The notes: generated by a model not told the origin, from the letters alone. Counted from the first letter of the stretch, positions 11,539 to 25,139 are shown. The stretch: DNA of 64,000 nucleotides from Fusarium oxysporum f. sp. lycopersici 4287 (GCF_000149955.1 NC_030989.1:4042402-4106401), one strand, 5' to 3'. Translations and numbers: made by a program.

Positions 11539-12505
11539 GATGTTTTAATTATGAGAGGTCAACAGGCTGATAAGAATCGCTCTGAACGTATCCAAGTAGA
11601 ATATTCAGGCCACTTCAAGTATGAACGTCCAGATAACGACGTTCGAAACGGGCATTCGGGAGTTTAATGGCAGGCCGAACTTTTCGCATCTTCTAAGGGG
11701 TCGGATCGGGGGTCCTATTGCATGATTCGTGGGGCCAAGTCGGTAATGGATATGATGGGAATAATGCGCGCGCGTCTCTCGATCAGGTTGAAGCTATTGC
11801 AACGGTCGCGAGGGTGTTCTCTGTAAGTTGAGAGGTGGTGGTTATAAATGTCGATATGAATTGAATGGGAGATGATGATGCGATCGACAGACAAATCGTG
11901 GGGACGGGAGGGGACAGTCCGTCCGTGTTAACACTAACAATGTTGGTTGTTGATGGAACAAGTGGCAACGCAAGACGACACTATTTTACGAGAGAAGTAG
12001 CGAGATAGAGCCAAGAAAAGCAAAGCAAAACACCTGACATTCACCGTAACACGGGAAAGAAGGAGCCAAGCTATCCCGCACCTTCCTGACCGTAAAAAAG
12101 GGCCAAAAGCCAAGAAATCATTCAATTGTGATACTCAATCTTTCCCCTGGTGAACCGTCAAAAAAAAAGGGTACTGTAAGGTAGTTCTATCAAGTGTGGA
12201 GCGCCCGGTTAAGGATCCGGATCTCGGGTTGCAGGGGAGTATTTGAGTTTGTGGCTCTTTAATGTCTAGAGAATCTTTTACTTGAATATGGCTATTATTT
12301 TGTTGGCATTTCTCTATACCTACCTAATGATGATTCATTAATAGAAATACATTCAGACAGTCTGTCAACTTCTTGCACATACCTCCACTTGCATAAATCT
12401 CCTGTGAGCACACCTAATAAACAGGCGTGCTCAGCTGTACAGGCCATCCTGGGGTTACATCAATAGATGCACTCTCGATATGGCCACGTGAGGTGAGGCC
12501 CTCGA
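11539..12505. other. phosphatase promoter/leader region
   Basis: Upstream of the metallophosphatase on the minus strand. It contains AT-rich patches near 12.25-12.4 kb and a poly-A run near 12.16 kb. Short open frames on the minus strand (11783-11968, 11934-12125) show nothing recognisable. I see no other gene. Confidence 0.4.
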
Positions 12506-12877
12506 TTACCATCCAATACTGGGATCATGTGGCATCCATCCTAAGCAGCCCTTTCTCTGGCTAGTATTTGTCTGTGCAGGCCAGTCTATGATGCTGCAGA
12601 ATGTGCGATATGGTTCGACGAGACAACCCGTACACTGCTTGAAGTACCGTTGCTCCATGAGTCGACTTGCATAAGTGAGGGTGTTATTGTCTCTGGCGCA
12701 TCTTGCAATGCAATGAGACCTGATGATGCCAACGAATGCATAGTCTAGGATGGAGAGCTCTAAAAGCGGGCAACAAGAGCTTTGTCGAGCTTCTTTCAGA
12801 GCTTCGTGGCCCGTGCACATCTCCCTGTGAACAGAGGCAAACACCGTCAAGCCAATAGAAAGCACGATTGGCTTCAT
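12506..12877 (-). CDS. candidate small secreted cysteine-rich protein
   Basis: A 123-codon frame starts with MKPIVLSIGLTVFASV, which has the charge and hydrophobic core of a signal peptide. Nine cysteines are spread over the rest, including an adjacent pair and a CTGC motif. I do not recognise a family. Small secreted Cys-rich proteins are common in filamentous fungi, but this frame could also be chance or be interrupted by an unseen intron. It sits between the metallophosphatase and the SAP-domain gene and is not clearly linked to either. The annotation rests only on the signal-like start and the cysteine content, so confidence is low. Confidence 0.3.
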   Translation of the reverse strand: MKPIVLSIGLTVFASVHREMCTGHEALKEARQSSCCPLLELSILDYAFVGIIRSHCIARCARDNNTLTYASRLMEQRYFKQCTGCLVEPYRTFCSIIDWPAQTNTSQRKGCLGWMPHDPSIGW

Positions 12878-13273
12878 AACAGAGGCATCATTGGAAATAG
12901 AACAGGTTCAGTGGGATAATTGAAGCCTGATCCGGCGAGTCAAACAAAAGAATAGGCCTTGCAATTTCAGTAGTCTTCGATATCAAGTCTGCCATCTCTT
13001 TGTTTGATTCGAGATAAGATAAAGAGTTTACCCTTGGCTAATTCTAGGGGATGACGCTTGTATCACTGTGGGTCGCTCCTATCCATTCTTTGTTTGAGGC
13101 GCGGACCTTGCTTCGCCCTCATCCGCTCCATCGAAGCAACTCAGGCCTTTTCTCTTCTTTCATCAAAACATCGCAGTCTAAGTCGCAACAATCGCATATC
13201 TAGCCGTGCTTCTTCTCCGATCGTGAAAAGTCTCCTAATCATTAGTTAACGCGCTTCAATCGACTTGCGCAGC
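12878..13273. other. promoter region of the SAP-domain gene
   Basis: About 400 bases before the ATG at 13274. The plus strand is rich in TCT and CTT from about 13.06 kb on, a common leader composition in this window. No separate gene is seen. Confidence 0.4.
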
Positions 13274-14123
13274 ATGGCCGAATATTCGTCACTCAAGGTG
13301 CCCGAGCTGAAGAAGCTGCTGGCTGAGAAGGGTCTGCCTCAGACGGGCAACAAGGCGGATCTTATTGCAAGGCTCCAAGAGAACGATCGAACCTCCGAAC
13401 CCGCTGAGAAGCCCGGTACGTGATTCCATCAGACCTGCGATCCAACCTCTCGCGCGTCGCGTCGCATCGCATCGATAACATCGGCTAATTGGATCCTTCA
13501 CAGCTGAGAACAAGGAGGATGAAATCAGCTACAGTGATGACGAGGCTCCTGCTGAACCCGCCGCTGCCGCTCCTGTAGCCGCCTCTGAGCCTGTTGCTGA
13601 GGTTCCTGCCACTGAGGCTGCACCCGCCGAGGCCGCCAAGGCCGAGGAGACGACAGCAGAGAAGCCCGCGGAGACAGCGGAGGCTCCTGCTGAGCCCGAG
13701 AAGTCTTATGCCATCGGTCTACAATCCACCGCTGCCGACGACGAAGCCAAGAAACGTGCCGAACGTGCCAAGCGGTTCGGTATTGAGGAGGACGAGGACG
13801 CGAAGAAGCGCGCCGACCGTGCGAAACGATTTGGCCTCGACGAAAAGGAACTTGCTACTACTCTTGACTCGGCACTCCCAGAGCGCTCGCGAAAGCGAGG
13901 CCGGGATCGCACCACTGAAGGTGAAGGAAACCGCCCTGGGAAGCGACAAAGCCTGGACAGAAGAAACGGTGGTGGCGGTCGACGACGCGGCCGTGGTGGT
14001 CGAGACGGCGGTCGTGATGGTGGCGCCCGAAAGGAGAAGACGTCTACCAGAAGTGGTATTCTTGACGACCCAACAGAGAAGGCCAAGGCAGAGAAGCGTG
14101 CTGCTAGGTTCGCTGGAAACTAA
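13274..14123 (+). CDS. THO1: SAP-domain RNA/DNA-binding protein, Tho1/SARNP-like
   Basis: Two exons (13274-13415 and 13504-14123) joined across an 88-nt intron give 253 residues. The N-terminus is a SAP motif (VPELKKLLAEKGLPQTGNKA, about residues 9-38), which binds nucleic acid. An Ala/Glu/Pro-rich linker follows. Two near-identical helical repeats come next (KKRAERAKRFGIE and KKRADRAKRFGLD), then an Arg/Gly-rich RGG-type stretch, and a third short copy ends the protein (EKRAARFAGN). This order matches fungal Tho1 and metazoan SARNP/CIP29, which associate with the THO/TREX complex in mRNP assembly and export. The helical repeats are the known contact for the DEAD-box helicase of TREX in that family. 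The start is the first ATG that keeps the SAP motif, and the intron removal restores one clean frame. Confidence 0.85.
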
Positions 14124-17100
14124 TAGTTCTCATGGTAACCAACGCGACACGAAATTTGGCAAGTAAAAAGGCTACAAATTGAGGATCGGATGAAACTGGG
14201 CAGAGCAGCAGACTTACGTGAATGGACCATTTCTACTTGTACAACATTCTTATTTTCATATTCAGGCGCAGACTATCAAGGATAAATGAATAAAGAGGAA
14301 ATCGGCGTCTTCGGTTCGACCAATGTCCACTATCAATCAGAATCTTGAGGTCCATGGTAAGTTCTCTGTCTCTAGATCTAACCAGTTGTGATGAGCAGCC
14401 TTGGTAACAGTCCCGGAGAAGACAAGCCGATGCAAGGCAGCCAAATGGAAGAACAATAAAAAATCGTCAATTCGCAAGTTCTCAAACGGCTAGTCTTTGC
14501 ATATAGCTTGAACCAGTCAATATCGATCCAGGTGATCAAGGATTCAACTGTCTGAGAACATACCGATCTCCTCTGAGAGAGCTTGGGGGCGTAAGGAAAA
14601 GCACAAAGGGTTATCCGGCCATACTTCGTCAATAAACATCTTACCCCTATCTCGATGTTGTGCGAACACGGTGGCCTTGCGTAGAGCAAGATTCTACTGG
14701 GATCATCCTTCAAAGTCGGAAGAATCCGCACGATCCGAATGGTTACACTTCAACTAAGGAGAAGCGGAACTTCAAGATTTTGCATCTTGTCAGACAGGAC
14801 GGGGCCCGATTCAGTTTAACTATTTTTTGTTAGTCTTGTGGCCGGAACGACAAAGAGACTGTTCGGATACGAGCCGTAGATGGGGCCAAGCTGACTTGAA
14901 GCTTGACATGCATATCCACTAACACTCAACACCATGACCTTGCCTGGGTCCCACTACATATACGGCGGAATTGAGCTTCCACGGGGAGGCCTTCCTTTGA
15001 CTCTAGCTCCCGAGAGACTTGTGCGCCGTTGCACGACTGCCGGTGCCGCGGCCCTGGTCTTGCGATGCCCCTATTCTTGGAGGACCACTTGGAGTGCAAC
15101 TTACTTTCTCCTGATGGATGGTTGAGCTAGGAGGCCTTCATGGGGGGAGCGAAAAACAACAGAAGAATTTTCATTCTCTATCAGGAAAAGTCGCATCTCT
15201 GGCGACAGCTGAGCTTAGTTCCAGCTGGTGAGCGAAAGCCGGCCGAGTGGGAGACCACGCGATTTAAGTTCAGCGTTGATACTTCATATTGGACAGACCG
15301 ATCTGAGCATCATATCTGCAGCAAAGCACGAGACTCTTTTTATCAGCCCTGCCAAAACTTCAGGATGGTCCAAGTGCCGACGATTCGTGAAAATCTGTAG
15401 CCATAGAGCAGATCGATGTTAAAGATGAGTATAGCGGAAGGGGTATACCTTGATCGGAACAATGACATGTCTGGCCCAACACTTCGGACCAAGGAAACAC
15501 ATTATGAATAGCTCGAAAACGTCTGGAACCAACGAGAAACAAATACTCGCGGCTGCGCTAATCCCGCAATCCCAAAGGCGCTGATGGTTTCTTCAACGAC
15601 GCAAGCCACGATCTCCGTTCTCGGACGATAGTTGCAGTCTCCGAAAGGGCCCGGACAAAACGTGCAGTGGCTTCCATGCCTCAATGGCCAATGTTGGTGA
15701 GATGATGAGCAGAATAGAAGACACTATAAAGTAGAAGGAAGCGAGATAGGACCATCATCACCAACAGGTTTGATCGTGTGGTTGTCAACGTTCCCAAACG
15801 CTAAGCTCGAGCCAAGTCTCAGACAACAAGCCAATCATGAGGGCAAAACCCCTGCTCTCGCGATAAAGCAGCCCTGATCGCCGAGCCGTCTGGCGGCTAT
15901 GGTTGGTAGAGGCGTCTAATCAATTGGACCACTCCGACTCCAGCGACTCCAGTTGCCGTTGGACGCTTAGAGCCCGTCGTTGTGCTCAAGTGTCTAGCCA
16001 GGCCCGCTTGATCATCGCAAGCGAAGAAATGGCTTCACAACCGAAAGTGCTGGGCTTGCGCATCGCTTCACATCACGGGCTGGCAAATATTGCAGTTTGA
16101 TGAGTTGTCAATGAGGAAAAGCTGCACATCGGGGCCATTTGCATGCATTCACCGCTGCCCAAAGTAGAGAGTACTTTGATCTCGAATTCGAGTGACTTTG
16201 CAAGGGCCAAGCATCTCAGATGGCACCTTATTCGCTCGGCCGACTGACAAGCCACATGGACAGGGGGGGGCCTGGCCTGGGTGAGGCTTCACGTCTGCCG
16301 GAGTGGCCAGCCACGCCCGATCTGCCACGTCAGTGAAGGCATCTCAACTCCCAGAAATCAGGGTCACCAGCCTCAAGGATCTGAGAACCTGTGGCGGATA
16401 TGGGGAAATTTATGCTGTGGCGGAGTTGCATGCTGCATATGGGATGCCTCTCTTGTAGCCACTTTTGGAAACATGTTCCCCAAATCATGCCGGGCCCTGC
16501 AGCAAGATCTAAGACTGATCCAGGTACGACATGCTAGAATTCATGGACAATCGGTGAGATATCGACGTCAAGACGCGTTTGCCGCCTTGCCAGCGCATTA
16601 ACCCATTCTCGCCTTGCCACTATCCAAGCTGGACTCGCACTATGAGGTCTTCTTTCAGCCAGCCAAGCTTGCTTGAGAGACAGGGCCTAGCCGCACACAC
16701 CGATCTGGGTCCATTTGGAGGCTCAAACTCTCACCGAACGTTTGGAACCTGACCTCGTGATAAGGCTGCCAGCACGTATGAGATTCCAGAGAATGCCTTG
16801 TGTCTTAGAATGACGTCGAAAACACCAGGATCGTGCGTTTCTTTTTGACTGCCGACCGTTTTACCTGGGCGTGCTGTTTTGGTCTCGTGGTGTCTTATCT
16901 CGTCCAAAGTGCCCGTCACGAGACTAACAATGCATGGCGGTGAACTTTGACTGTCTGCCTACGTTGGCCAATACGTAGACCTATATCGCGCAATCGCTCT
17001 TCGCTTCGCTCATGACTGAGCGATCCGTTCGACTAACAAGTTTTTGCTCTGCTGGATGCCGACTTTGAGCTCCCTCTTCGCCATCGCCTCTACCGAATTA

Positions 17101-20026
17101 TAGTACCCCATGTCAATAGTTAAGGACAGGGGTCTGAGCAAGACATAGTTTTTTGCAGCGAGGATTGGCGAACGATGAGACGCATTGTGGATTAGTCGTT
17201 CACTCATCATAGACTTTTTACAAGGAAAAGAAGACATGTAGGAGAGAGGGTTATCATTATCCTGGTGTCCATTCTGACGGGTCGTGGAGTGAAACGAGAG
17301 AGTGCGAGTGCGTGTGAATCATTGGTAGAAAACCCTTGATCAGCAACCAATGGCATCGATGAGTCCTTTGGCGATTGACACTCCTCGGCGCTTTGCGTTG
17401 GGATTTTCAACGAATAGGAGGGAGGGCGAGAGACGATGTGTTCGTGTTCACGGGACAAAGCAAATTTGTAGAGCGGGATAAGGCGGGACGGGATGGCTGA
17501 ACGCTGAACGCTCAAGTTGTGAGTCCTATCCCGTCTGTCGAGTATTCATGCTCTAGCATCGTGAGAGGCGTGCAAACTGCTGTCGCTATCCCAACATTCT
17601 CGCGTCTAGCATAGACGCCGCAAAAGAATGGCCCCATGAAGATGGACTCCTCTCGTGATGCTATTCTTGTACCAACTTGGCCGCTACCTTGGCTGCAGAT
17701 GCAACTCATGCAGCTGGTCTGGGGCTTGGTGTTTGACCGACAGGGTGTATTTCGCCCCAGGATCTCTCACCCCGGTCAGTGACCAACGACGACCAAGTCC
17801 TGTCACTGAAGGAGTTGATTCGAGGTCTGGGACTTCGTGTCATATTGCGAAAATGGCAAAAAATATATACAATTCGAGATGAATACTGTCAGATCATCCT
17901 ACGAAGGATCCGATAATGGTAGACTTTCCCCAATGCGGGGCACTTTTATAACGGGACTCGCCCGTTGGGACGGTAAAAGCTTACCCTGAATTCTAAAAAT
18001 GTGAACGCCAGGTCCACTCATCGCTGGATATGAAGGTCCATGCAGCACTACGTACAAAGTTTTGTTGTTATTCGCGATCGTGATTACTCTACTCGATGAG
18101 ACGAGATGAGACGATAGGTGCCTGGTGTTTGCTTACGCTCATCATATTGATTAACGGATTTGGAAGGTGAGGCTGGCTATGGGCAAGACATTTTAGAGAC
18201 ATGCAGACCAGATTAACCTGTGGGAGAAGAACAAAGTAAGACATTTGATATGCATGTCTAAGACATGCATATGCCTCCAACGACGTCGCATATTGTGCTG
18301 AAGAACAAGAACAATGAACAAGCGCCGTCATGTTTCTACCTCGGAGTCACGGACAGTTTCATACTCCCATCGAGATGATGATACCCTGCTCCAAACTCTC
18401 GATGTCTTCACACCCACGGCTCTGTCCTTCGGCTCCGGACATAGATTCATGGCCCCTGACTATTGAAAATCGAGACGTCAAGAGAAAAGATAATCAGTCG
18501 CTGGGAATACCATTCCTGCCCCCCCTCACACAGCTTCATCATTTCCAAAATGGGACACAACCGACATCTACACCCACCAAATGTCAGGACTATACCCTGC
18601 ACCCGCATCAGTTCTTGGTCAGGCTTTTTTATATGAGAGAGGTATTAGACTATGATTCGATGCTATCTTTTTGCTGATAACATTTTATCTTTCCGTATCT
18701 GTGCACTCCTTTCTTCTTGTTTACCCACCCTTTTGTCTCTCCTCTAACATCTCGGGTTATAGAAATCCAAGATTGGTCCATGATGAGCGGCCATCGGCCC
18801 ATCCCTTTCTGGTCCACTCTACTAACTAACTAATGTCAACGGTCCAGCCCAGCCCAGTTCAAGGTTAACCAGTCGTTTAAAGATATCCTTCTCTCATGTT
18901 TCCGTCCCTGTCTCTCTTTTTAAGAAGCCCCACTATGGATAGCCCACACCAAGGGTCCTTCAAGGCGACCAGGATTGGGAGTGCAAATCGCTACAAGGGT
19001 GTGATGCCCAATCACTGCGTCAAGATGCCATGAGGGCTTTCTCATAGGATAATATGGATATGCACCCCGAAGGAGGGAAGGCGGCGCAGTAGCACGCTTG
19101 AGTTAATGTGCTCCGCAGCGACGGGTACTACAGCTGCAGCAGTATTTTTCTCTCGCTGACCAAACGGATGACTCAAACTTGGGGAGGGTTTTATCGCATC
19201 GCATCGCATCGCATTGCATCGCATGGCATGGGCGGACTCCACGCCTGAGATGCGATGCCTGGCAAGGCAATGCCTGCAACCTCCCAGGCCAGACCAGGAT
19301 TGGGAGAAACGCCACAGTCAGAGTCCTCCATCCTCTCCTCTACCAAGCATGTACCTCTGCCCATCCGTCAATGTATTCATGTACCAGATGTCGTCGTCCA
19401 CTCATGATGATGGCCCCAGAAAGGTCGTCCATTGCCTAAATACTACCTGTACCTAGTTATATGCTCCCGTTTCCGTCTCGGCCCTCCCCGCTGCTACCAT
19501 CTCTTCTTGACTTACTTACTTTTCTTACCTTATCATATCTATACCCATTCGCTCTCTAGTTTTGCCACTGTCTTGTGTCTTCTTGTCTACCATTGCATTG
19601 TCTCTCATCTCTTAAACTTCAACTCATCTAATTACCCTTTCCCCTTCCTTGTCCTGTCTCACTTCCTCCACTTACACTCCAACCTTGAACAACACTACTG
19701 TACTAAAGCCCGCACCTCAAACACTCATCACATCAACCGAAGCGCCAGCTCTACCGTCAACCAAACTTTTAGACGCGGGTTCATCCCACAGCCCACACCA
19801 TCACCCAACGAACTAGGCCTCTTCGAGCTGATAAATTTACCCACACCAATTCTTAGAGTAACGATTCCCCTCCACACTAATAACGACGACTCTACCTCGC
19901 TCTCCCGATTCACGGTCTCGGTCACTTTTCTTTTTTGACTTTCATATATATCATACACCCATTCAGAACCTTCCCGGCGAAATATGGGATTAAGTATACG
20001 AAATCGATCCTGAAGAAGGTTGGAAG
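14124..20026. other. 5.9-kb region without a called gene; 3' part is a long pyrimidine-rich leader
   Basis: Open frames up to 168 codons occur, but none has recognisable domains or a clean fungal gene structure. From about 18.3 to 20.0 kb the plus strand is rich in CT tracts, for example around 19.44-19.70 kb. This is best read as promoter and long 5' leader of the gene starting at 20027. Such a leader could contain upstream open frames that control translation. A short GCATC repeat lies at 19194-19230. No tRNA or transposon end is seen. Confidence 0.4.
19194..19230. repeat. GCATC-type short tandem repeat
   Basis: About seven copies of the pentamer GCATC, the last few imperfect (GCATT, GCATGG). 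It lies in the presumed upstream region of the gene at 20027. Confidence 0.8.
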
Positions 20027-23000
20027 ATGGAATCTTACAGATTGGGGTCTGGTATCCCGACCAGGCCCTCGGAGCCGTCTCGCATAAGACGGCCTGGTCC
20101 GGGAATGACAATGGGAACTGAACCTGGAGTTACCTCAAATGCTCCTAAACCACTCAACAGATCAGGAAGGAGGGAAGAGATTCCACGACCATTAACGAAG
20201 CCCTCTTCCATCTCACGTCCATCAGCAAGGGCTCCTCAACCTTCTACTACCCGGCGACCATCAATTCCTCAACCTGTGCCACGACCTAGCCTTAATCATC
20301 AAGCCCAATCATGGGGTTCTTCTTCTACTTCAGTATCCACACGATCAACTGCCAACCATCGTGGAGGTTCCGGATCATCATCATCAGCCCAGTCCATGGA
20401 CAACCCAAGGTCTAACCCAAACGTTCTGCGTAGGAAGAAGTCATCGTTATCCGGCGATGTCAAGACGACACGGACTGGCTCATCTCGGACAGACTCTTCT
20501 TCTTCGTCCCAGCATAAGCGCCAAGGCTCACTCGACCCTGCTTTCGGCTTCCATCTGGATAGAGAACTTACCAGCAGTCCTGCCGAGATTCAAATTGCTG
20601 AGGTTGTAGAGGTAAAGAAACCTTCCAAATCACCAGTGATCTACCCAGAACTGGACCGCTACCGCAACATTCGACGTCCTTCTGACAGCTCGGATAACCG
20701 CATCGAGGTTCCGTTCCGGTTAGCGACACACGATCTTCCACCTCCAACTCCAGCCAGCCTACTGTTCTCCGGAACTAGTGGAAGCCCATCTACTAGGTTC
20801 TCCGAGTCACCTGGACCAGGATCGTATAGTCGCGACACCACTCCAACCTCAATTGCTTCTCAGTCTCCTGGTCTTGTTGCACCTCTTCGCACCCAGAACA
20901 AGAACCGACTACAAAGCCCCATCCTCAACAGACCTCCTGTGACACGAAGAGCTGGTGGAAGTTTCCCTAACGAAGTTGATGCCATTACCGTTGATCCTCA
21001 TGGCCTCGCAGCTGTTAGAGAGTCCCTGACTTCATCCTCGTCGAACTCTACTGTTCGAGAAGCCACCATCAAGAAGAAGACCAAGAACCTGCCTCCTCCA
21101 CCACCCAGTCCTCCACCACGGAAATCATCGCAGTACTTTCGTGAGGAGACATCGTCGCCCAAGTCGGTGCGCAAGGTATCAAGACCTGTTTTGCGATCCC
21201 CTTCCCCTGAGAGAAGTGCCCAATCCTCCGCCTCCCCAAGAGCCGTGCCCCCTTCACGACCCAGCAGAGATGGCACCCCCGACATGCAATCTCAACTGTT
21301 CAACCCCATGCCGGTCATTCACAGCAATCTTTCCACTCAATCCCTCCCAACAACCGAAAGACGAGGAAGCGAATCTGCTGCTACAGCAGCTTTGTCGCCC
21401 CCGAAGCCACAGTACACTCATGGAGGTCGAACAGCATCGACTTCACAGCTCCCCATCAAAGGCGAATTGTACGCTCAACCGGCAGCCAAGGCAACAGCCG
21501 AATCGAAGAAGGGCAAGGGCCTCGAGCCACCTCGAATGACAAGCACACCGAGTCCTAATGTGGCAACCTCTTCATTCTCACGCTTCCCGTTCTTTAGTCG
21601 TAAGAAGCACGCCAACGGAACACAAGCCGAGAAGAATGAGAAGGAAAAGAAGACTCTTCGCAAAGGTCCTGTAGCTGGCACAGGCCATGAAGGTTATGGA
21701 CGCATTGGTGCTTCCAAGAGACGCAGTGGCAGTATCAGCAACATGACACGCAATTCTCCTGGTAGTCAGACAACTCAGGAACCCCGTTCTAGCAACGATT
21801 CCTTCTTTGCAGATCGGGTCAACCCAGTGGTCATCGCTGGAGGTGCAATTATCGAGAATAGAAATGCAAGCTCTGAAATCTCTCGGAGTGTAAGCTCCCA
21901 AAGCTTGGCGACCGAGGAGTCGAGGTTCGGAAGCTCGCAGTCATTGGCAACTTCTCAAGATCAGCCTCGAAACACTTTGTGGCCGTCGCCCATGTCACGC
22001 ACTCCACACCCAGCCTTTAGTGCTCGCCGCCCATCCGAGAGCAGCGATTCTGAAGGCCCTACAATGAAGTCGACTTTGGCTTTCCGAAGATCTGTCCATC
22101 GTCTCCGATCTTCGCCGGATGACCCCCTGAAGCTGCCTCAGCCTATCAACACGTCAGGTTATGCATCGTCGCCCATGACAAGCTTTGATACCAGTGTCAT
22201 GTCTGATGAGTCCCACTTCGAACTGCAACGGGAGATTTCTCACGAGGCCAAGTCTTCACACCCTGCGCCCAAGAAGCTTGTCAAGAGGCCGCGATCTCCT
22301 CGAAAGTGGAACTTGTTTGGAAGGTCAACCCAGACCCAGCAGCCTAAGCAGAGCGAGAAGGTCTCTGCCACTGTCAAACCAGTGGAGAAGAAGCCCCTTG
22401 CCTTTTATGCCATGATGGATTCGTCAGAACAAGAGGACAGCGAGCCGATGGACATTCAAGATGTCTTGAGGTTTGCCGAGGTTTACGGAAAATCACCTAG
22501 TGTTGGTGGTACTCCCGAGCTTTCGCAAGGCACACCAGAGATGCGATCGTCAACCAACTCTCCGGTACGGCCTGCAGAGCCAGCTCAACCCCCAAGGCGG
22601 GAGAGCGTCGAGATGAAGACCAAGCCTCGGCTGCCTGTACCCCAGCAGACTTTGATGTCCAAGAAGCCTACTCTACAGCCTCCGTCAACAAGCACCACTG
22701 CTGGTCGACGAAGCCGACTTCCTCAAGTCGGAAGAATCCCCAAGGTTGTGAGTAACCGTACTGAACATGTGTCACCTATGAGCTTTTCTAGGCCTTTCAG
22801 AGCTAGCATGCAGTTGGCGCCTGAAAACCTTGAGGTCTATGATCCTGAGTCAATTGCCAAAGGTCCCTCACCTTCCAGGCCTTCGACTCCTGTTCCTGAT
22901 CTGACTACCGATGGTTCAACAGCAGGAAGCACCAACAACCTCTCATCAAGAGACTCCAACCCTCCTGCTTTGAGCCGAGTTGAAAAGGAGTTCTTGGCCT

Positions 23001-24487
23001 TTTCGCCTCGCAAGGACTCCGAGGGAACCATTGGTACATCTAGCTCAAGCTGTTCTGGTATTCTTGCTTTCTCTGGCTCTACTGCCGTGATCCCACAGCC
23101 TTATGACCCCCCCGCAGAAGATGAGGTGTGGGATGAGTATGATGATCTCCTTGGAGAAGATGCTGGCAAAGCACTTCCCTCGGCAACTTCTTCACGAGGT
23201 ACACCGTTCCATCTTGAGACTTACGAGTCGAAGCTGGCTAGCAAGGAGAAGCCCTTGGAGTCGCCGACGATTGTCTTCGATAAGAAAGCAAGCCGACAAT
23301 CCAAGGCAACAACCATCTCCAGCACTTGCAGCGCTGATATGACTGAACGCCTTCGAGCGGCTTTCCAACCTCACCCAAGCCCCAGCACTCCCTTCTCAGT
23401 CTCCAAGTTTGTTTCGGGATATGAAGACCGCAACACCAACACTGAGGCGCCTGCAACTGGTGAGGTATCTCGACGAAGCAGTCGTTCTTCCCGCAAGACG
23501 AGACGATCTGATGCCAGCTCCTCTTCGGAGGATGGGTCACCACTCGCACAAGTCAACCTCAGGGTTGGTTCAATGACGGTGAGCAAGTGGCTCACCTTCG
23601 GGCATGTTCTCTTCAGTGACGTTCGCCATGAACTGGTTCCTGTTGAGGGATCACTGAAGAGGCACTCAATCCTTGTAATTGATGGCCTTGGTAACGATGA
23701 CTGGTCATTCTACGCTGCCGAAACATACCCGGCTGCTACCTTCTTCAACCTGTCTCCTCGCGCTCCTCTTCCAGAAGAACTCAAGAGTTCGTCTTCAAGC
23801 TTCCCTCTCAGCCCTCCAAATCACCATCAGATCCAATACGTCTCTCACCTCGACAAGTTCCCATTTGCCCCTCAGAGCTTTACAGCTGTTGTGTACCGCT
23901 TCCCTGTCGCAGCTCCTGAAGCATACTACCGCAGCATCCTCACTGAAGCTCGGCGTGTACTGAAGCCAGGAGGTTTCATCGAGCTCTCTATTCTCGATGT
24001 CGACCTGAACAACATGGGCAACCGGGGCCGACGTACAATCCGCCGTCTCAAAGAGAGGATCAATGAGAAGACGCCTGATACTAGTCTTGGATCAACCGCG
24101 GATCTCATTGTTCGTCTTCTGGGCAAGGTTGGTTTCACTACCATCAAGGCAGCACGAGTGGGTGTGCCTGTCGCGAGTTCGGTCACTCGCTCAGACAGCA
24201 AGGCCGACAAGGGTAAGGCTACTGCTGAGAAGAAGAAGGACCCGCCGAGTCTATCCGAGATGATGAGCGACAACAGCCCCCTGGCGGATGAGGGCATCAC
24301 CAAGATGGTCAGCCGCGTTGGCCGATGGTGGTACACACGATGCTACGAAAATGCAGCTCAGAACCCCTCTGGAAAGAGCATCTGGAGCGATAAGTCTCTG
24401 CTCTCTGAGTCTGAAGAGCTCGGTACAAGCCTGAAGCTTATGGTCTGCTGCGCTCGGGCTCCTCTTGAGCGCATCACCAGTGTCTAA
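20027..24487 (+). CDS. large disordered protein with C-terminal SAM-methyltransferase-like domain
   Basis: One unbroken frame of 1486 residues. About the first 1180 residues are Ser/Pro/Arg-rich and look disordered, with a proline run near 354 ([10 protein letters not shown]) and many SP/TP sites. The C-terminal region, about 1180-1385, has the order of a class I methyltransferase: a beta strand ending in [12 protein letters not shown] in place of the usual GxGxG loop, a [13 protein letters not shown] strand at the motif II position, then [19 protein letters not shown], typical of the motif III turn. A basic helical tail follows. Members of this kind are predicted to methylate unknown substrates. 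With the SAM loop altered, binding is uncertain and the domain may be regulatory. The start ATG at 20027 follows a leader with no other good candidate in frame. The neighbours do not suggest a pathway. Confidence 0.7.
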   Translation: MESYRLGSGIPTRPSEPSRIRRPGPGMTMGTEPGVTSNAPKPLNRSGRREEIPRPLTKPSSISRPSARAPQPSTTRRPSIPQPVPRPSLNHQAQSWGSSSTSVSTRSTANHRGGSGSSSSAQSMDNPRSNPNVLRRKKSSLSGDVKTTRTGSSRTDSSSSSQHKRQGSLDPAFGFHLDRELTSSPAEIQIAEVVEVKKPSKSPVIYPELDRYRNIRRPSDSSDNRIEVPFRLATHDLPPPTPASLLFSGTSGSPSTRFSESPGPGSYSRDTTPTSIASQSPGLVAPLRTQNKNRLQSPILNRPPVTRRAGGSFPNEVDAITVDPHGLAAVRESLTSSSSNSTVREATIKKKTKNLPPPPPSPPPRKSSQYFREETSSPKSVRKVSRPVLRSPSPERSAQSSASPRAVPPSRPSRDGTPDMQSQLFNPMPVIHSNLSTQSLPTTERRGSESAATAALSPPKPQYTHGGRTASTSQLPIKGELYAQPAAKATAESKKGKGLEPPRMTSTPSPNVATSSFSRFPFFSRKKHANGTQAEKNEKEKKTLRKGPVAGTGHEGYGRIGASKRRSGSISNMTRNSPGSQTTQEPRSSNDSFFADRVNPVVIAGGAIIENRNASSEISRSVSSQSLATEESRFGSSQSLATSQDQPRNTLWPSPMSRTPHPAFSARRPSESSDSEGPTMKSTLAFRRSVHRLRSSPDDPLKLPQPINTSGYASSPMTSFDTSVMSDESHFELQREISHEAKSSHPAPKKLVKRPRSPRKWNLFGRSTQTQQPKQSEKVSATVKPVEKKPLAFYAMMDSSEQEDSEPMDIQDVLRFAEVYGKSPSVGGTPELSQGTPEMRSSTNSPVRPAEPAQPPRRESVEMKTKPRLPVPQQTLMSKKPTLQPPSTSTTAGRRSRLPQVGRIPKVVSNRTEHVSPMSFSRPFRASMQLAPENLEVYDPESIAKGPSPSRPSTPVPDLTTDGSTAGSTNNLSSRDSNPPALSRVEKEFLAFSPRKDSEGTIGTSSSSCSGILAFSGSTAVIPQPYDPPAEDEVWDEYDDLLGEDAGKALPSATSSRGTPFHLETYESKLASKEKPLESPTIVFDKKASRQSKATTISSTCSADMTERLRAAFQPHPSPSTPFSVSKFVSGYEDRNTNTEAPATGEVSRRSSRSSRKTRRSDASSSSEDGSPLAQVNLRVGSMTVSKWLTFGHVLFSDVRHELVPVEGSLKRHSILVIDGLGNDDWSFYAAETYPAATFFNLSPRAPLPEELKSSSSSFPLSPPNHHQIQYVSHLDKFPFAPQSFTAVVYRFPVAAPEAYYRSILTEARRVLKPGGFIELSILDVDLNNMGNRGRRTIRRLKERINEKTPDTSLGSTADLIVRLLGKVGFTTIKAARVGVPVASSVTRSDSKADKGKATAEKKKDPPSLSEMMSDNSPLADEGITKMVSRVGRWWYTRCYENAAQNPSGKSIWSDKSLLSESEELGTSLKLMVCCARAPLERITSV

Positions 24488-25139
24488 GCACTCAACACAA
24501 CACATTATTTTCTTCCTCTACTTTTCCTTATCGGTCACAACATTGCGCAAGATACGCAAGTTTAATTGGAAAGCATTACAGGTTGGAAGATTCCATGCGG
24601 CGCAAGCCCATTCCTCAGAAAAAGAGGCTATACCACAAGATTGAACCACGGAAAACAATCTTTATTTCATTTCGTTCCTCTGCAACAGAGGCATAAGTTC
24701 TCTTTTACTTGTTTAGTTAATCTTCGGTGCCGCAGGTCGGGTTAGACCACGCACTGGATGCACTGGTATTTCAAGCTAAGGGCCAATTTTTTTTTTTTTG
24801 GGGGGGGCGGTTCTTAATATGGGGGAAATGCTGGACATTGCACTCCGCAGAATTTGGAAATGGAGTGCATAGGATTGGGGAAAAAAGAAAGACGGAATAG
24901 GAATGATTATGAAATCTTGATGATTGAATGTGAGGAGGAGATACGACTTGATATTTGAGCATGTTGCATAGAGATACCCATTCATGCTTTTGGGAGCTAG
25001 AACGAGATAGCAAGCGGCATTACTGTTCTTCCACTCTGATTACATTAGTTGCTTCGTCTATTGTTTGCTTTATACATGTCTAGACTCTATAGATCTAAAA
25101 GTCTACTATACAGATTGTGTTGTACAAGATTCATGAACA
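24488..25139. other. convergent intergenic region with T/G homopolymer tract
   Basis: This lies between the stop codons of the methyltransferase-like gene (+) and the Trm61-like gene (-), so it holds the two 3' ends. It contains a run of 13 T followed by 8 G at 24787-24807. No gene is seen. Confidence 0.5.
24787..24807. repeat. T13G8 homopolymer tract
   Basis: A direct run of thymines followed by guanines in the convergent 3' region. It is prone to length change and sequencing error. Confidence 0.85.

Noticed and set aside
13594..14166. 190-codon frame inside the SAP-domain gene
   Set aside because: It is read in another frame of the same exon; the spliced SAP protein explains the sequence.
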